Shown: positions 48,143-61,507 of the stretch, piece by piece
Layout of the letters: each line of letters begins with the position of its first letter
How positions within the stretch are numbered: the first letter of the stretch is position 1
Origin: Panulirus ornatus
Lineage: Eukaryota > Arthropoda > Malacostraca > Decapoda > Palinuridae
NCBI RefSeq assembly: GCF_036320965.1
Contig: NC_092239.1
Coordinates: forward strand, 2,305,820-2,369,819
Length of the DNA: 64,000 nt
Direction of reading: 5' to 3'
Translations under genes and position numbers: made by a program
The notes under the pieces: model-generated
Told to the model about the DNA's origin: nothing
What the model saw: the letters and a program-made list of their open reading frames with translations, nothing else
Database searches by the model: none

Positions 48143-48187
<45 letters not shown>
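48143..48187. repeat. (TA)n microsatellite
   Basis: TA run of about 45 bp. Confidence 0.95.
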
Positions 48188-48190
<3 letters not shown>

Positions 48191-48339
48191 TGGAGATTTT
48201 ATGTTTGCGAGTACGTTTCCTTGGATCAAAAGTTCTATGTACAAAAGTGTGCTGTTGTTTGCCTGTAAAGATTTCATAATAAATTTTTATCTTTCTTAAA
48301 TTTTGAAGTTGAGATACCATGGTTTTAGCCCTTGAACCT

Positions 48340-48475
48340 ATCACCCCCTCCCTCCCCCCTCCCCTCACCATACCTATGTTCCTCACTGCACCCACCCCAC
48401 ACCCCACACCCAACACCCCCTCCCCCACCCCACACCCCCTCCCCCACCCCACACCCCCTCCCCCACCCCCATAAG
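48340..48475. repeat. C-rich CACACCCCCTCCCCC-type tract
   Basis: About 135 bp of CCCCAC/CCCCTCC repeats, including three near-identical CCCCACACCCCCTCCC units; strongly strand-biased. Confidence 0.9.
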
Positions 48476-48890
48476 AACCCACCAACAAACCGCTCCCAGA
48501 ACCTTGACCTCCCCAAACCCGGCCCTTCCAGTCAGCAGTCAAGAACGTGATTTCATTGGTCTCCACCCACCTGGAACTTTTCATTTAAGATAATTGATAA
48601 CTATTGAGTCACATGACAAGCTTAACCCAAACGGCGAGACTTTCATAACGTCACGACTTGTGCTCTGACGGGTTTCTTCAAGATACACGAACCTCAAGTA
48701 CTCACTGGGCAGCTGTGTATGTAATAGGCTGCTACAATCTGAGTACACGGAGACACGACTTTAGTTATCCTACGAATAATAATGTATCACTGAGAGGAAG
48801 TTAAAGAAAACAAGAATTCGGTTACATGGTGTTTAATTATGGCAATACTGACTGACTCGAGGCAACACAAGGGCTGACAGTACATATTGA
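48476..48890. other. Non-coding stretch
   Basis: Plain sequence between two strand-biased tracts; no gene. Confidence 0.5.
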
Positions 48891-49195
48891 AGGAAGGGGG
48901 GAGGGGGCGGGGGGGGGGGGGGGGGGGGGGAGGTAGTGTGGAGTCCTGGGTGTGGTGGAAGAGATCGATCCTTCAGGATTGGGGTTGGCCTGCTATGACT
49001 GGTGTGGGGGTGTGGTGTGTGGGGTGGGGTGTGGGGGTGGGGTGTGGGTGTGGAGTGTGGGGTGTGGGGTGGGGTGTGGGTGTGGGGTGTGGTGTGTGGG
49101 GGTGGGGTGTGGGTGTGGGGTGTGGTGTGTGGGTGTGGGGGTGGGGTGTGGGGGGTGTGGGGTGGGGATGTAAGGTGAGGGGGTTCAGGGGTTAA
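48891..49195. repeat. Poly-G plus GGGGTGTGG minisatellite
   Basis: A G homopolymer (about 48909-48930) followed from about 49003 by roughly 185 bp of GGGGTGTGG(T/G)GTG repeats. Many G3-5 runs with 1-5 nt spacing fit the G-quadruplex pattern on the plus strand. Confidence 0.93.
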
Positions 49196-49725
49196 GGATG
49201 TGGTTTGAGGAGGAATTACTGTGTCATAAACATGTCCAAGTGTCTAACTCTTTCTCTCTGCCACTGATCCACCTTACTGGTGGTCAAGACATCCACTCAA
49301 GGCAGTGGACACACGAGTGAATAAATGGACTCCAAGCACACACCACGTCCAGTGACACTAACATGGACTTCAGACAACATACACATGGATTACTAGGTGG
49401 AGAGCAGACACACTGAAGTCTGGAGACACTTACATGTGGACTTAGTCAATAGACATACGAGTCAACATATGGAGTGAGGGAGATGATTATATTGATGCCA
49501 TCACAACGGTTGAAAATGTATTTACACTAGAGCTTTTAAGTACACTGGAAACAATAAATACACTGGAATCTATACATGTATTTGTTAATGTACAGATTCG
49601 ATTAAATACATACACAGGTGTGAATGCATATATCAAAGTCCGTGAATAAAGTTAGTAGATGTATAATCTACAATCAATATGTACATACAGATCGATAGAT
49701 ATGGTCAAGAGATACAGAGAATTCA
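49196..49725. other. Non-coding stretch
   Basis: Plain sequence; weakly repetitive GTGGACACAC / ATACACTGGAA words; no gene. Confidence 0.5.
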
Positions 49726-49794
49726 CACACACACACACACACCCACACACATACACACACACACAGAAACACACACACACACACACACACACAC
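49726..49794. repeat. Interrupted (CA)n microsatellite
   Basis: CA run of about 69 bp with CCACAC, ATAC and AGAAAC interruptions. Confidence 0.93.
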
Positions 49795-50300
49795 TTGAAG
49801 CAGAAAGAAGCAACATACATATTCTGCGCACCTGTTGCTGTTTCCATACTACATAAACAACACACCGCCTTCTATTTATACACTACAAAAATACAGTTCC
49901 TTTGAGGAAAAGTTTATGTGTATGTATGTATGTACGTTGCGTCCAGTGTTGATATGGTTAGTGAGTTAGAGGAGGTTGTGTTTGGCGTGGGACGTGTCTG
50001 TAGAGCGCGTGCGTCAACTTATGGTCCAAATCTGTGTTTTCACGCCTAAGATTCATTGTTTTTCAGAATATTGATGAATGACAAATCAAAGATAAGATGA
50101 AATGCTACGTTTAGTATGATAGAAATTCACGTTTAGTATGACAGAAATTCAGAAAAATATCTTTATTTACATACAGTGATAGAGATTAAGATAGCACGAT
50201 AATTGTGGCAATAATCAGTAAAGAATAAAGTTATCTAAGTTATATAATACGTGTGTACTGACGGAACAGCCGAAAGTGATTCTTCACTCGTGTAGTCAAT
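49795..50300. other. Non-coding stretch
   Basis: AT-rich; a duplicated CACGTTTAGTATGA word near 50108-50145; no gene. Confidence 0.5.
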
Positions 50301-50466
50301 CAAATGATATATGTCCATTATACCTTATCAAATGATATATGTCCATTATACCTTATCAAATGATATATGTTCATTATACCTTATCAAATGATATATGTCC
50401 ATTATACCTTATCAAATGATATATGTTCATTATACCTTATCAAATGATATATGTTCATTATACTAT
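50301..50466. repeat. 28-bp minisatellite, 6 units
   Basis: Units start at 50301, 50329, 50357, 50385, 50413 and 50441 and contain CAAATGATATATGTCCATTA; they differ essentially only by C or T in GT(C/T)C (pattern C C T C T T). Confidence 0.96.
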
Positions 50467-51019
50467 GTTGTGTTTAATGAAGAATTAATTACATACCCGC
50501 TTTTAACATGACTTGTTTTTCAAATATTTCGAATGACATTTTCCATATACTTGATATACAATGATTAATATCTAAACCTCAGCAACTATGATATTAGTAA
50601 TTGCTTCCGTCCACGTTGGGACTTGAACACTAGAACACTCCCAGCGAACGAAACAGCAAGTGTTGAGTGTTATCGCTTATAGTGTAGCAAGCTCAGACGG
50701 GAGCTTACATATTACGGTGAACCATCCTTCCTCCCACATATGGCCACACACACACACACACATTCTGGCTGGCTCACGTCAGTACAATATATGATCATTT
50801 CACTGGCGCTGCTAGCACTGCCGCTCCCCTGATTATAGAGAAAAAGTCTGGTTAAGTGTTGAATGTAACTGTGTATGTGTCTACATATATACATATACAG
50901 CTTTGTTAAAAGCCTTTTGTAATCATATCACTCACCACTACCTTTAAGTTCTTAGATGAATAATAACATAAGAAGATTCTGTATACCAACACAACCAGAA
51001 CTCACTTGGGAAACGGCGA

Positions 51020-51023
<4 letters not shown>
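50467..51023. other. Non-coding stretch
   Basis: No gene. Near 50600-50690 the minus strand has a loose B-box-like GTGTTCAAGTCCC, possibly a very old tRNA-derived repeat; not called. Confidence 0.45.

Positions 51024-51060
<37 letters not shown>
51024..51060. repeat. (TA)n microsatellite
   Basis: TA run of about 37 bp. Confidence 0.93.
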
Positions 51061-51061
<1 letters not shown>

Positions 51062-52345
51062 TCCTTAGGTCACTAACATTTGCAGTAGGTCAGCTGAGCA
51101 CCGTTCTGTCCACTTCAGCTGGGGTCACATTAGGTCGTCAGTCGCAGGTCAGAAGCAACATGGCGCAGGGGCGCATTTACCGCAGTCTCTCCAGTGCATC
51201 ATTATGCATGGCAGCAACATGAGCAGTGCGCAGTCCATATGGTCTGCCGTGGTAGCAGTGCGCCTGCCACCAGTGATCACTCCAGGCATGTGAAGCACGA
51301 GGATAGCGCAGATAAGAGCAGGCAAACCTACTGCGCAAGAGGCGTATGTTCTTGACGCACTGCGCAGCTAAGCAGGATGCTAAAAGGTTTTATGCAGTTC
51401 ATGCTGCGTTCAGAGTTCTCACTAGCTGGTTGAGGTTATCTTGCTATATCCACCAAGGCCGCATGATGACCTAGGTCAGGTCAGGTCGAGTCGTCGGGTT
51501 AAGAACAGGGAGAGAGGGAGGGTCACACTCTACGTCCAGAAGATAAGAGATATCTATATCTCGTGCATGATTACTTCATCGATGACGTCAGGACACTTCA
51601 ACCAATCACCGGGCGTCTTCCTCGGACGCAGGACAAACCCTCGTCAATAATTGGTTAATGTTAGGCTCGCCTTACGTCACATTATCATGTTAATATATAT
51701 TTTTCTTTCCTGTCGCCTGACGTAGTGGGGAGGGCTCTGCACACTGGCCAGTATCACTCCTTTTTTCCCAGTCGTTTATGATGTGTCAGATTTATGCTTT
51801 ATTTTCTATAATCATATTTACATTGTGTTCACATTTGTGTCTTTTCCCTCGCATTCTAACATATATCTACATGAGAAATATAGTAGCATTAGATAGAAAC
51901 ATTATTGAACTGATAAAGTTTCATTCTAATAAAAGATAATTTCAATTACATTAATTGTTTCACATTTTTCTTAAACTCTCGTCTGTATATACATATACAT
52001 AGAACGCCGTGTCTAATTTCTTGTTAGTCACAGAAAATGCTTCCTTTCTGTTCTCATGTCATCACACACTCACAGGCCGAGGACCTGACTTTTTTTCTCC
52101 TCGTAAAGTAAGCACGAGACTTGGCAACACCTGGAGTGTCTGAGTCGTGATCATGTTGCTGATGAAGTGTTGTCTCATTGTATACACTAGTGGAGCACAG
52201 GTGGCCATATGTGGTGTGGTTGTGAGTGAGGCTGTGTATTTCAAGTACGTCTTCTGTCTGGTTCTGATTATTGATTGTGATTTCTAAGTTTATATTACAG
52301 AGAGACATTTCAACACTCGTGTTTTCCCCGCCTCTTTGTCTTGTC
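51061..52345. other. Non-coding stretch
   Basis: No gene recognised; GCGCAG/GCAGCA-rich words near 51160-51380. Confidence 0.5.
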
Positions 52346-52351
52346 TTTATT
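52346..52351 (-). terminator. Candidate poly(A) signal of the cysteine-rich gene
   Basis: Minus-strand AATAAA about 700 bp downstream of the stop at 53048; it would imply a long 3' UTR. Confidence 0.35.
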
Positions 52352-53047
52352 GTATATACTATGTTTCCACAGGCAGCCTGAGTCTGTCTGTCTGTCCGTC
52401 AGTAACGAGGTTAAGAGTTGTTGAGGGCGTTGTGTCCAACTCCAGCGACACGTTGGTCATCACATCATGGTGGACCTGTGGAGCAACGGCTGGGGCGTGG
52501 AGAGGCAGGTCCTGCGGCCGAGGAGGAGGTGCACTACCTATTGGCTCATAGGTTCCCCTCCTGACTGCACAGGACGTATTTTTCGTCCGTCTTGCTGACA
52601 TCTTCCAGGGGAAGTCAGTTGCCATGCAGACGTGTAGGAGGAAGTTCAGCTGGCCGGTTGAGGTGTGTCAGGCAGCTGTCGACGTAGGAACTTCTGGCGG
52701 TGTGTGGACGTCTACTGACGTATGAATCCAGACTGCAGGTGTGTTCCCTGCTCGTGTGGGTGATGAACACATCACGCTTGCCTTGTTCATAACCCAGACG
52801 AAGGTGGTACGACTGACGTCAGGTGAGGTGGACCCTGGACGTCTTGAATGGTCTCTTGATGATGCAAACGACCTTGGAATGACCTCGTAGGCAGAGAGGT
52901 CATTCTGAAAATGCCTTGAGAATCGTTCACGAGGTCTAGGTGGCCTCTAGGTGCGCAGTAAGAATGGGTTATAAAGTGTCTGTCCACGCTGCAGATGTGG
53001 CGATGGTTGTCTGAAGGGTGAAGGGTATGCCGGTGGGGACGTAGGTA

Positions 53048-53276
53048 CTACAGCAGGGAGGTGAGTACGACGGGCGCGACCAGCAGGAGCGACACGGCCA
53101 GCAGTATGGTCGCCCTGCTTAGAGCAGCCGAGTTGTGGGTACACTCCAGACTCCCAGGCACGTACATCTTACACCGAGTCTGTCGGAGACCAGGTGGTGC
53201 AGGTAAGCTAACAGGAAGCATATGATACATGAGATGCGATGAAAGTGTTACACACGTTTATACACAAGGAAAAATG

Positions 53277-53362
<86 letters not shown>

Positions 53363-54311
53363 CAGTATACAGACCTGTATGAGGGGTCCTGCTGTACGGT
53401 ATGAGTACTTCTCTATGAAGTGAGCAGCCTGCAGACCACACTCCCGCTCTGCAGCAGACGTGACGCACAGAAGATAGTTGTGGAAGGCGCTGCAACATGA
53501 TCAACACAGTTACCTCTCTATACATATACGTACATATACATATCTTTATATCTATATGTATCTTGTATATATAATTTATATATTATGTTAATGTCTGTAT
53601 GTCTTTCTGTCTAATTATCTGTGTTTATGAATCTATCCTTTTATCTATCAATCTATCTATATTTGATTTCTATCTATATTTGATTTCTATGACCGAATAA
53701 TTTATCTTAGACATTTTCTTTATTATCTTTATCTTGTCACTTTCTTCCTCACTTTTCTGAAGGTACAGACCCTCTGTACAGACCCTGGCAGGGACCATGG
53801 ATGACCATGCGAAACCCAAGTGTCAAGCAGACCACACAAAACCACATGTATGTAACGACTGGACCGCGGCAAACGAGGTCAGGTGCCGGAGGGTCACACT
53901 GGACTGTGCGAAATGAGGCCTTGGTGCTGATTGGCTCGTCAGACAACATTCAGGCAGGACAACTGGTGCCTGAAATATTCTCACACAACATTGACACACG
54001 ACCTGAACTTTTCTGAAGTTAGACAACATTGAAAGATGCGATAGTTATAAAGTTTACCAACACGGAAGTAAAATATATATATGTGTTTGTGTTCATGTAT
54101 CTATCTGTGTCTACGCATGAGAGAATATATTGAAATATACATAGAACATTTAAATGTAGGAGGTAGTGTGAAAATATATCAAAATGAAGAGTTTAGTAAT
54201 GTGTAGATGAATTCGCTCACGATCACCTGTGAAGAGAAAATAATTCAAGTAGAGAAATAAATGAAAGTTCATCTTTTAGTAATTGCAAAGACCATGGAGA
54301 AGGAGAGTTTG

Positions 54312-54403
<92 letters not shown>

Positions 54404-57400
54404 ACTTCACCCTCCTTCCCCCAACAATCAAGTGACCCCACCCCCCCACCACACAGCCTGGGGCGGGGGGCCCCTAATCACATTCCCTTCTTCAATACAC
54501 TTCAATATTCCCGTCCACCCCACCGCCAAGGTCTACACACCAACTTTTGTGCGACGTTTAAACCCTCGAGGGAACCAGCAGGACGTGGTGGCTTGGTGAT
54601 GATGGTGAAGACTTGTCCAGGACGGGAGGGAGGGAGGGAGGGAGGGAGGGATGGAGGGAGGGATGGAAGGATGGATGGAGGGAGGGATGGAGGGAGGGAT
54701 GGAAGGATGGATGGAGGGAGGGATGGAAGGATGGATGGAAGGATGGATGGAGGGAGGGATGGAGGGAGGGTGATGGTGAGTTGTGTGCGAGATTGGTGAT
54801 TGGTGGCGTTGATGGTGAACGAGTCTGGGATGGTGAGGGACGAACTGGTCGTGGTGTGGTTGATGATGGTGAAGTTGATGGTGAGTTGTTCAGGGTGGTA
54901 ACTGATGGTGACTGTGGTGATGGTAAGTGATGGTGAGATAGTTGGTAGACGGTGGTTGTGTGACGGGCGATGGTGAGGTAAATGACAGTGAAGAGATGAT
55001 GCATTACGTTAGATGGTTGATAGTGACTGTTTATGGAACTGTGATAGTGAGGAGGACCTGTTTCGTGTTGGCATTCTGATGGTGAGGGGTGGATGATGGT
55101 GACCTAGCAGCGGTATGTCCGTTTCCCCAGCCTGCAGGGAGCGCCTATAATCTATGAAGAACAATATATTCACACGGATCAATCCCACATACTCCACTGC
55201 TCTGTTAGACACTAGTCCCATAAAGCTTCGCTTCAGTGTAATTAGTCATTATTAGAGACTTATTAGTCTCCATATTGTCTTCTCCAAATCTAATTAGTCC
55301 CCCCCCCCGTCATGCCACATTAGAAACTAATTAGTCCCCTTGATTATTTGTCAGAGTAATTAGCCCCACATAATGACTTTTTAAGAGAATAATGATTTTT
55401 TTTATGAAAAGTGACATTATCTTTCGTGATAATAACATGTGATGCTTAATGATGTAATTTTATATATCATGTGACGATCAATGATCACATGTGATTAATG
55501 GTCGGTGTGTCTGAGCCGGCTATTCTCTCCCAAAGATTAATTGCTTCAGATATTTAATGGTGACTTTATCCGCATGCAGAGCAAACACCGGGGATGAGTG
55601 CGTGATGAGTGCGTGGGGGCCAGACTCACTGATGAGTTCATAGAAGCGTCACTCATGAATTCATAAGGATGATCGTCAATGATGAACACATAGGTCAGAC
55701 CAATGGAGTTAAAGTGACTCATTATAATCATCGCATGAAATTCATCACCATACTCACGACTGCTTCATCCATATCATTCACTATTCATGATGTCATTGTT
55801 ATTCATGAGGTATATATGCTGGTTGGCTGCTTGTTTGGGTTTTAGGCCAGTCAACTGCCAGGGTCATTAAGGCCCGAAACATCAAGTTATAAACACCATG
55901 AAAGTGGAGAATGTTTGGAATGATTCTGATCACCTGAGTGTTAAGGTTTCTGAAAATATGTAATTGTTGTGTACATAGCCTCATCTGGTCAATATGTAAG
56001 GGAAGTAAACACAGAATATGATAATTATCAAACTATTTTGTACGTATGTATGTATGTATCAAGATATCAAAACCATGTACTTCAAACAAACGAAAACTGA
56101 TGATCTCACCAACATAAACACTCGAGACTTCACCGACACAAACACAAGGTCTCATCAACACAAACACTCGGGGTCTCACCAACATCAACTGTTCTCTCCA
56201 ACACAAACATGTGGTCTCACCAACACTTACTGTTGTCTCCAACAACAACACATGGTCTCACCAACAGTAACTTCCCTCCAACTCAGACACGTGGTCTCAC
56301 CAACACTCGTTGTTCTCTCCAACACAGACACGTGGTCTCACCAACACTTGTTCTCTCCAACACAGACACGTGGTCTCACCAACACTTGTTGTTCTCTCCA
56401 ACACAGACACGTGGTCTCACCAACACTGATGACGTATCGAGTCCTCGAAGTTGAGCTTCTCCGGCGGGCTGACTGTGCTGATGAGCCGCTTGTACTGGTT
56501 GCCACACACCAGGTTGTCCGTGCTCAGGTTCCTCATGCAGGCCACATGCACCAGGTACTCTGCCGGGGAGACAAGGGTTAGCACGGGGTCACCAGGTACT
56601 CTGTAGGGTGGGGAGAAGACAAGGGTTAGCACGGGGTCACCAGGTACTCTGTAGGGTGGGGAGAAGACAAGGGTTAGCACGGGGTCACCAGGTACTCTGT
56701 AGGGTGGGGAGAAGACAAGGGTTAGCACGGGGTCACCAGGTACTGTGAAGGGGATACAAAGTCAGCACGCGGTATCCTCAGATCCTCAAGGGGTTAGAGG
56801 CATGCGCTAGCGCGTGGTCAACCACGGAAAGCCGACGTTTACGTAAGAGGGGGAAGGCACGAGGTCGTGAGGGGAGAAGGCACGTGGTTATGAGGGGAGA
56901 GGGAACATGGTTGTGAGGGGAGAGGGCATGTGGTCATGAGGGGAGAGGGAACATAGTCGTGAGGGGAGAGGGTACGTGGTCGTGAGGGGAGCGGGTACGT
57001 GGTCGTGAGGGGAGAGGGTACGTGGTCGTGAGGGGAGCGGGTACGTGGTCGTGAGGGGAGAGGGTACGTGGTCGTGAGGGGAGAGAGCACGTGGGTTCCT
57101 GGTATTCTTTAGGGATCCCTTAAATCGTATATTTACTTCACAATGTCACATCAGACCTTATCAGGATCCGGTAAGTTCCTGCCAGCCCCTAGCTCCATCG
57201 CAGGACCCCAATGAACCTTCCAGGTCTTCATTGTCAATAACACTGAGGGATTCCTGATCTCCTCCTGCGAAGGCTCCTTTTTAGGGCCGAGTTAGTTATC
57301 TAGGTCCTTAGGCCTTAGGTACTGATCCTAATGAAAGCCCTAATATACCACAGATAGTGTAGGCTTACTTTCAGAAATATAATGATAATAATGATAACGA

Positions 57401-57468
57401 TAATAATGATAATAATAACAATAATAATGATACTAATGATAATAATAATAACAATAACAATAATGATA

Positions 57469-57529
<61 letters not shown>

Positions 57530-58315
57530 TAATAATGATAAGAATAAGAATGATACTAATTATTATCATTATTATTATTATTATCATTATTATTATTACC
57601 ATTATCATAATCATTATTATTATTGTTATATCATTATTATCATTATTATTATTATCATTATCATTATCATCATCATTATCATTGTTATTGTAATCATTAT
57701 CATAACTTGATCAGAATCCCATTCACAAACAAACCAATTAACAAATCTAATTATATCTAAATTCAAGTTACTAAAATCACCCCTAATGACTCCGTCCGTG
57801 TGGACACAAAGCTACGCCAATCATCGTTCAGCTCCACTGGATTGATTGGTCCACCAATCACAAGGAAGGATGGGGGGTTTGCTATTATCTTGGCCCGCCT
57901 GTAGGGCAAGTCGAGGTAATCCTGGGTTTTATGGGTCAGATTACACAAGAGAGAAATGATGATTGTCGACGTAAGCTAAATATTCAGCTAAGGGCGGGAG
58001 TCCCTCTTCCTCTTGTGTGTGTCGTAGGAGGTGGAAGGGGAGCAAGAATGGGACGGATGGCTGGGATAGTTTGGGATATCTGGGAAGCAAAGAGGGTGGT
58101 CTGGGACCATAGAGACATCTGAGACACTTGGGTTGTATCTGGGACGGTTGGGGATATCCGAGTTGGGATTCATTACCTGGCCTGTAGGATCTAGAGGGAT
58201 TCAGGAGGGATCCCTGGGGAGCTCCTCCCACAGCCCAAGCCTTATTAGGGACCTTGGCAGGAGTCCACCGGCCCAGGGACCTCATGTGGTCCCTACTTGG
58301 GATGGGTTGTGAGAA

Positions 58316-58396
<81 letters not shown>

Positions 58397-59762
58397 ATCG
58401 TGACTGAGAGAGAAAGAGAGAGAGAGTCCTCATTAAGTACTGTATCATAGTTACTGTATTATTTCTATTTTTGTAAGTGCTGAATATGTTTAGTTTGGCT
58501 TTGCTTATGGTACGTATGATACATTCATTTATTTTCTCGAGGCTTTGTCTAGTTTTTTCTTTATCTTTGAAATAAAAGAGAATACTCTTATCTATTTGGT
58601 TACAGTTAATCGATTCCCATCCACACTTTTAGTTTGGGAAGTTAAAGTACTTACCCTTACTGAACCTTGACATGATGCTCCTACCCTTACAAGACTTGTA
58701 GCTAAAAATGTAAACATTTTTACTCACGGTCCCTGCGAATGTATTTATTTTTACTCACTGTATCTCTGCATGTAAACATATCCAATGGTGGTCTTCAAGA
58801 ATACAAATATATCTACCCAAGTTTCCCAAATATGTAAATTGTTTCTGCTTAAGATTATTTGAAATATAAATATTTCTACTCACGGTCCCTGAAGTTGCCA
58901 GCCATGCAGAGGCTCTTGATGATATCTTCTGTTCCTGTGAGAAGCTGGTAGATGACTCGCTGTCGAGACGTCTCAAAACATCTAGTGACGTGGTTGTGGA
59001 CGCAGTCCAGCCCAGTTTCCATGGTGCTGGGGACAATGGCCGGTAAGTACCCATAATCATCCTATACGTGTAGGAAATACAACTCGTAACAAAGCTTAAA
59101 ACGTTTTCCATGCAAGGTAAACAGAGAACAACTTTGATGTCTAAGTTTAAATTCTCTTAACTGGGGAAGGCTTGTTGTGATTGAAAGGTCATTTATGCAA
59201 TAGTTGCTCTGTTGTGATGTATAAGAATGTATGATCCGGCTGTAAGAATTCTAAGTATACCTGGAACTTAAAAAAAGAAAATGATAAACAATGATAAAAG
59301 ACTGTGAATCTCTGATAGTCTTCAGCCTTTAAGACCAAGTGGTGCTCGTGGGAAACAATACACAGCAAAATCAATCGTTAGAATTTTGCTGTTCTTAAGA
59401 GAGACAAGTAAAATGTTTTGCAGTTATGTATTGTGATAAGAGTTAAGATGATCCTAGTTCAAGGTTGAGGAAGAGAGACTACAGTCGCCCTTGACAGAGA
59501 AGTCCTTGGCAGAATGGTCCTTGACAGAGTATTCCTTGACAGAGGGATGTAGACATTTGATAGAGGGCAAGAGGGGTCTTGACCTCCCCTTCTTTCCCCC
59601 CCTCCCCCTTCCTCCTCCTCCTCCTCCTCCATAACAGGAAGTGGAGGGCGACCTACTCGTTTCTCGATCACCAAAGAACTTACAAAAGTGTAAATGAGGC
59701 AATTTTCACTTTTCCCCTCCAGAGTGTCGCTACATGAACGGATGTAAACAGTGTCCGAGCTT

Positions 59763-59828
<66 letters not shown>

Positions 59829-60072
59829 GCCACAGGGGCTGAAGTGGGCTGTGTGCTGACTCTCTTTCTGTTTGTCTTACTAACTCGTGTCATCAGTGTC
59901 GGGTCCTGATCCCATCACCCTCCATCACACTCCATCATCCTCCATCACCCCCCCCCCTTATCCTCCATCGTCCTCAGTCACCCCTTCCTCATCCTCCATC
60001 ACCCTTCCATTTTCTCCCTCATCCTGCATCACCCCCTACCCCTAACCCTCCACAGCGCTCCTCATGACTACC

Positions 60073-60141
<69 letters not shown>

Positions 60142-60169
60142 GCTACTACTATTACTACTGCCACTACTG

Positions 60170-60217
<48 letters not shown>

Positions 60218-60250
60218 TACTTCTATTGCTACTGCCACCACCACCACCAT

Positions 60251-60296
<46 letters not shown>

Positions 60297-61418
60297 GCTG
60301 CTGCTACTATTAACACTACTACTACCACTACTACTAGTACTACTATCAGAGTGGCTGGTGTTTCCGCTGATGATGGTTTATATATATATGAATATATATG
60401 ATACGTATATATGCAAGGATATAGGTAGGGATGAGTTTAAGTTCGTGAGTCAGTTCGGTTGATCTTTACGTCTGAAGTTGCCCGTGTGTTTGAACTTATG
60501 TAGAGCAAAGGGTCCATTCCCTAGTGACCTTCCCCCGCCCGTGCAGCTGTGACCAAGCCTTAATGTTGTCCTAGTGATCGATCAGGCCGTTTGAGGCCGC
60601 GGCCTGCAGGCTTAGTGCCCTGCTGTAGACTGGCTGGTATTACAACAGTAACTTGATGTTACAAAGACTTGGTGGTAGTGTTACAGTAACGTAGTTACGG
60701 TGTTAAAATAACTTATTGATGGCGTTACAGTAGCATAGATATGGTGTTACAATAACTTGGTGATGGTGTGTTACAATAACTTGGTGATGGTGTGTTACAT
60801 TAACTTGGTGATGGTGTGTTACATTAACTTGGTGATGGTGTGTTACATTAACTTGGTGATGGTGTGTTACATTAACTTGGTGATGGTGTGCTACAATGAT
60901 TTTGCGGTGGTGTTGAAATGATGGTGTTACGTTAATTGGCAATGGTGTTAGAAAAATCTGGCAGTGCTGCGCCGGTAGGTGGTGTAACTATGATACACGA
61001 ATGACGTCACGGAAACCCCATCCCACAGCAAAAAATTACGATATCCCGTTTTCTTTGCCATCATGAAGCTAACATTACTTCACTAAATTTGCTGCCAGAT
61101 TTTTTTTTTCACAATTATAATCCAATCCTCGGCCGCTTCACTGGCCATAATCAATGGTGATTCCAAAAGCAAATTGAATTCACGTTTGCCAAATGTGTTT
61201 ATTTTGGTGAAATAAAAACCGTACGCTAATAAGGAGGTTTTTAATTGGGATCAAAGGAAGCGTTGGCTGACTCTGTATGAGGCCGGCGTCCATGCCTTTG
61301 TCGAGGACAACATTAGGAGGAAAAAATGTTGGTGAGTTATTGGTGGAGGTGGGGGGTTGTTGGTGATGTGGGGGAGTAGGGGGGGATTATGTTGATTTTA
61401 ACTGTTGGTGATGCTTGT

Positions 61419-61507
<89 letters not shown>

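Noticed and set aside
47874..48584. 236-codon minus-strand open frame
   Set aside because: It strings together a C/G-rich tract, TA microsatellites (YIYIY) and an R1 repeat copy; no coding signature.
50590..50690. tRNA gene or SINE on the minus strand
   Set aside because: Only a loose B-box-like GTGTTCAAGTCCC is seen; no cloverleaf, A box or shared SINE body could be made out.
52336..52625. Possible extra coding exon near the cysteine-rich gene
   Set aside because: Open on both strands and located downstream of that gene's stop; more likely 3' UTR or intergenic.
60064..60462. Poly-Thr/poly-Leu open frame
   Set aside because: Direct translation of the (ACT)n tract inside an intron of the minus-strand gene.
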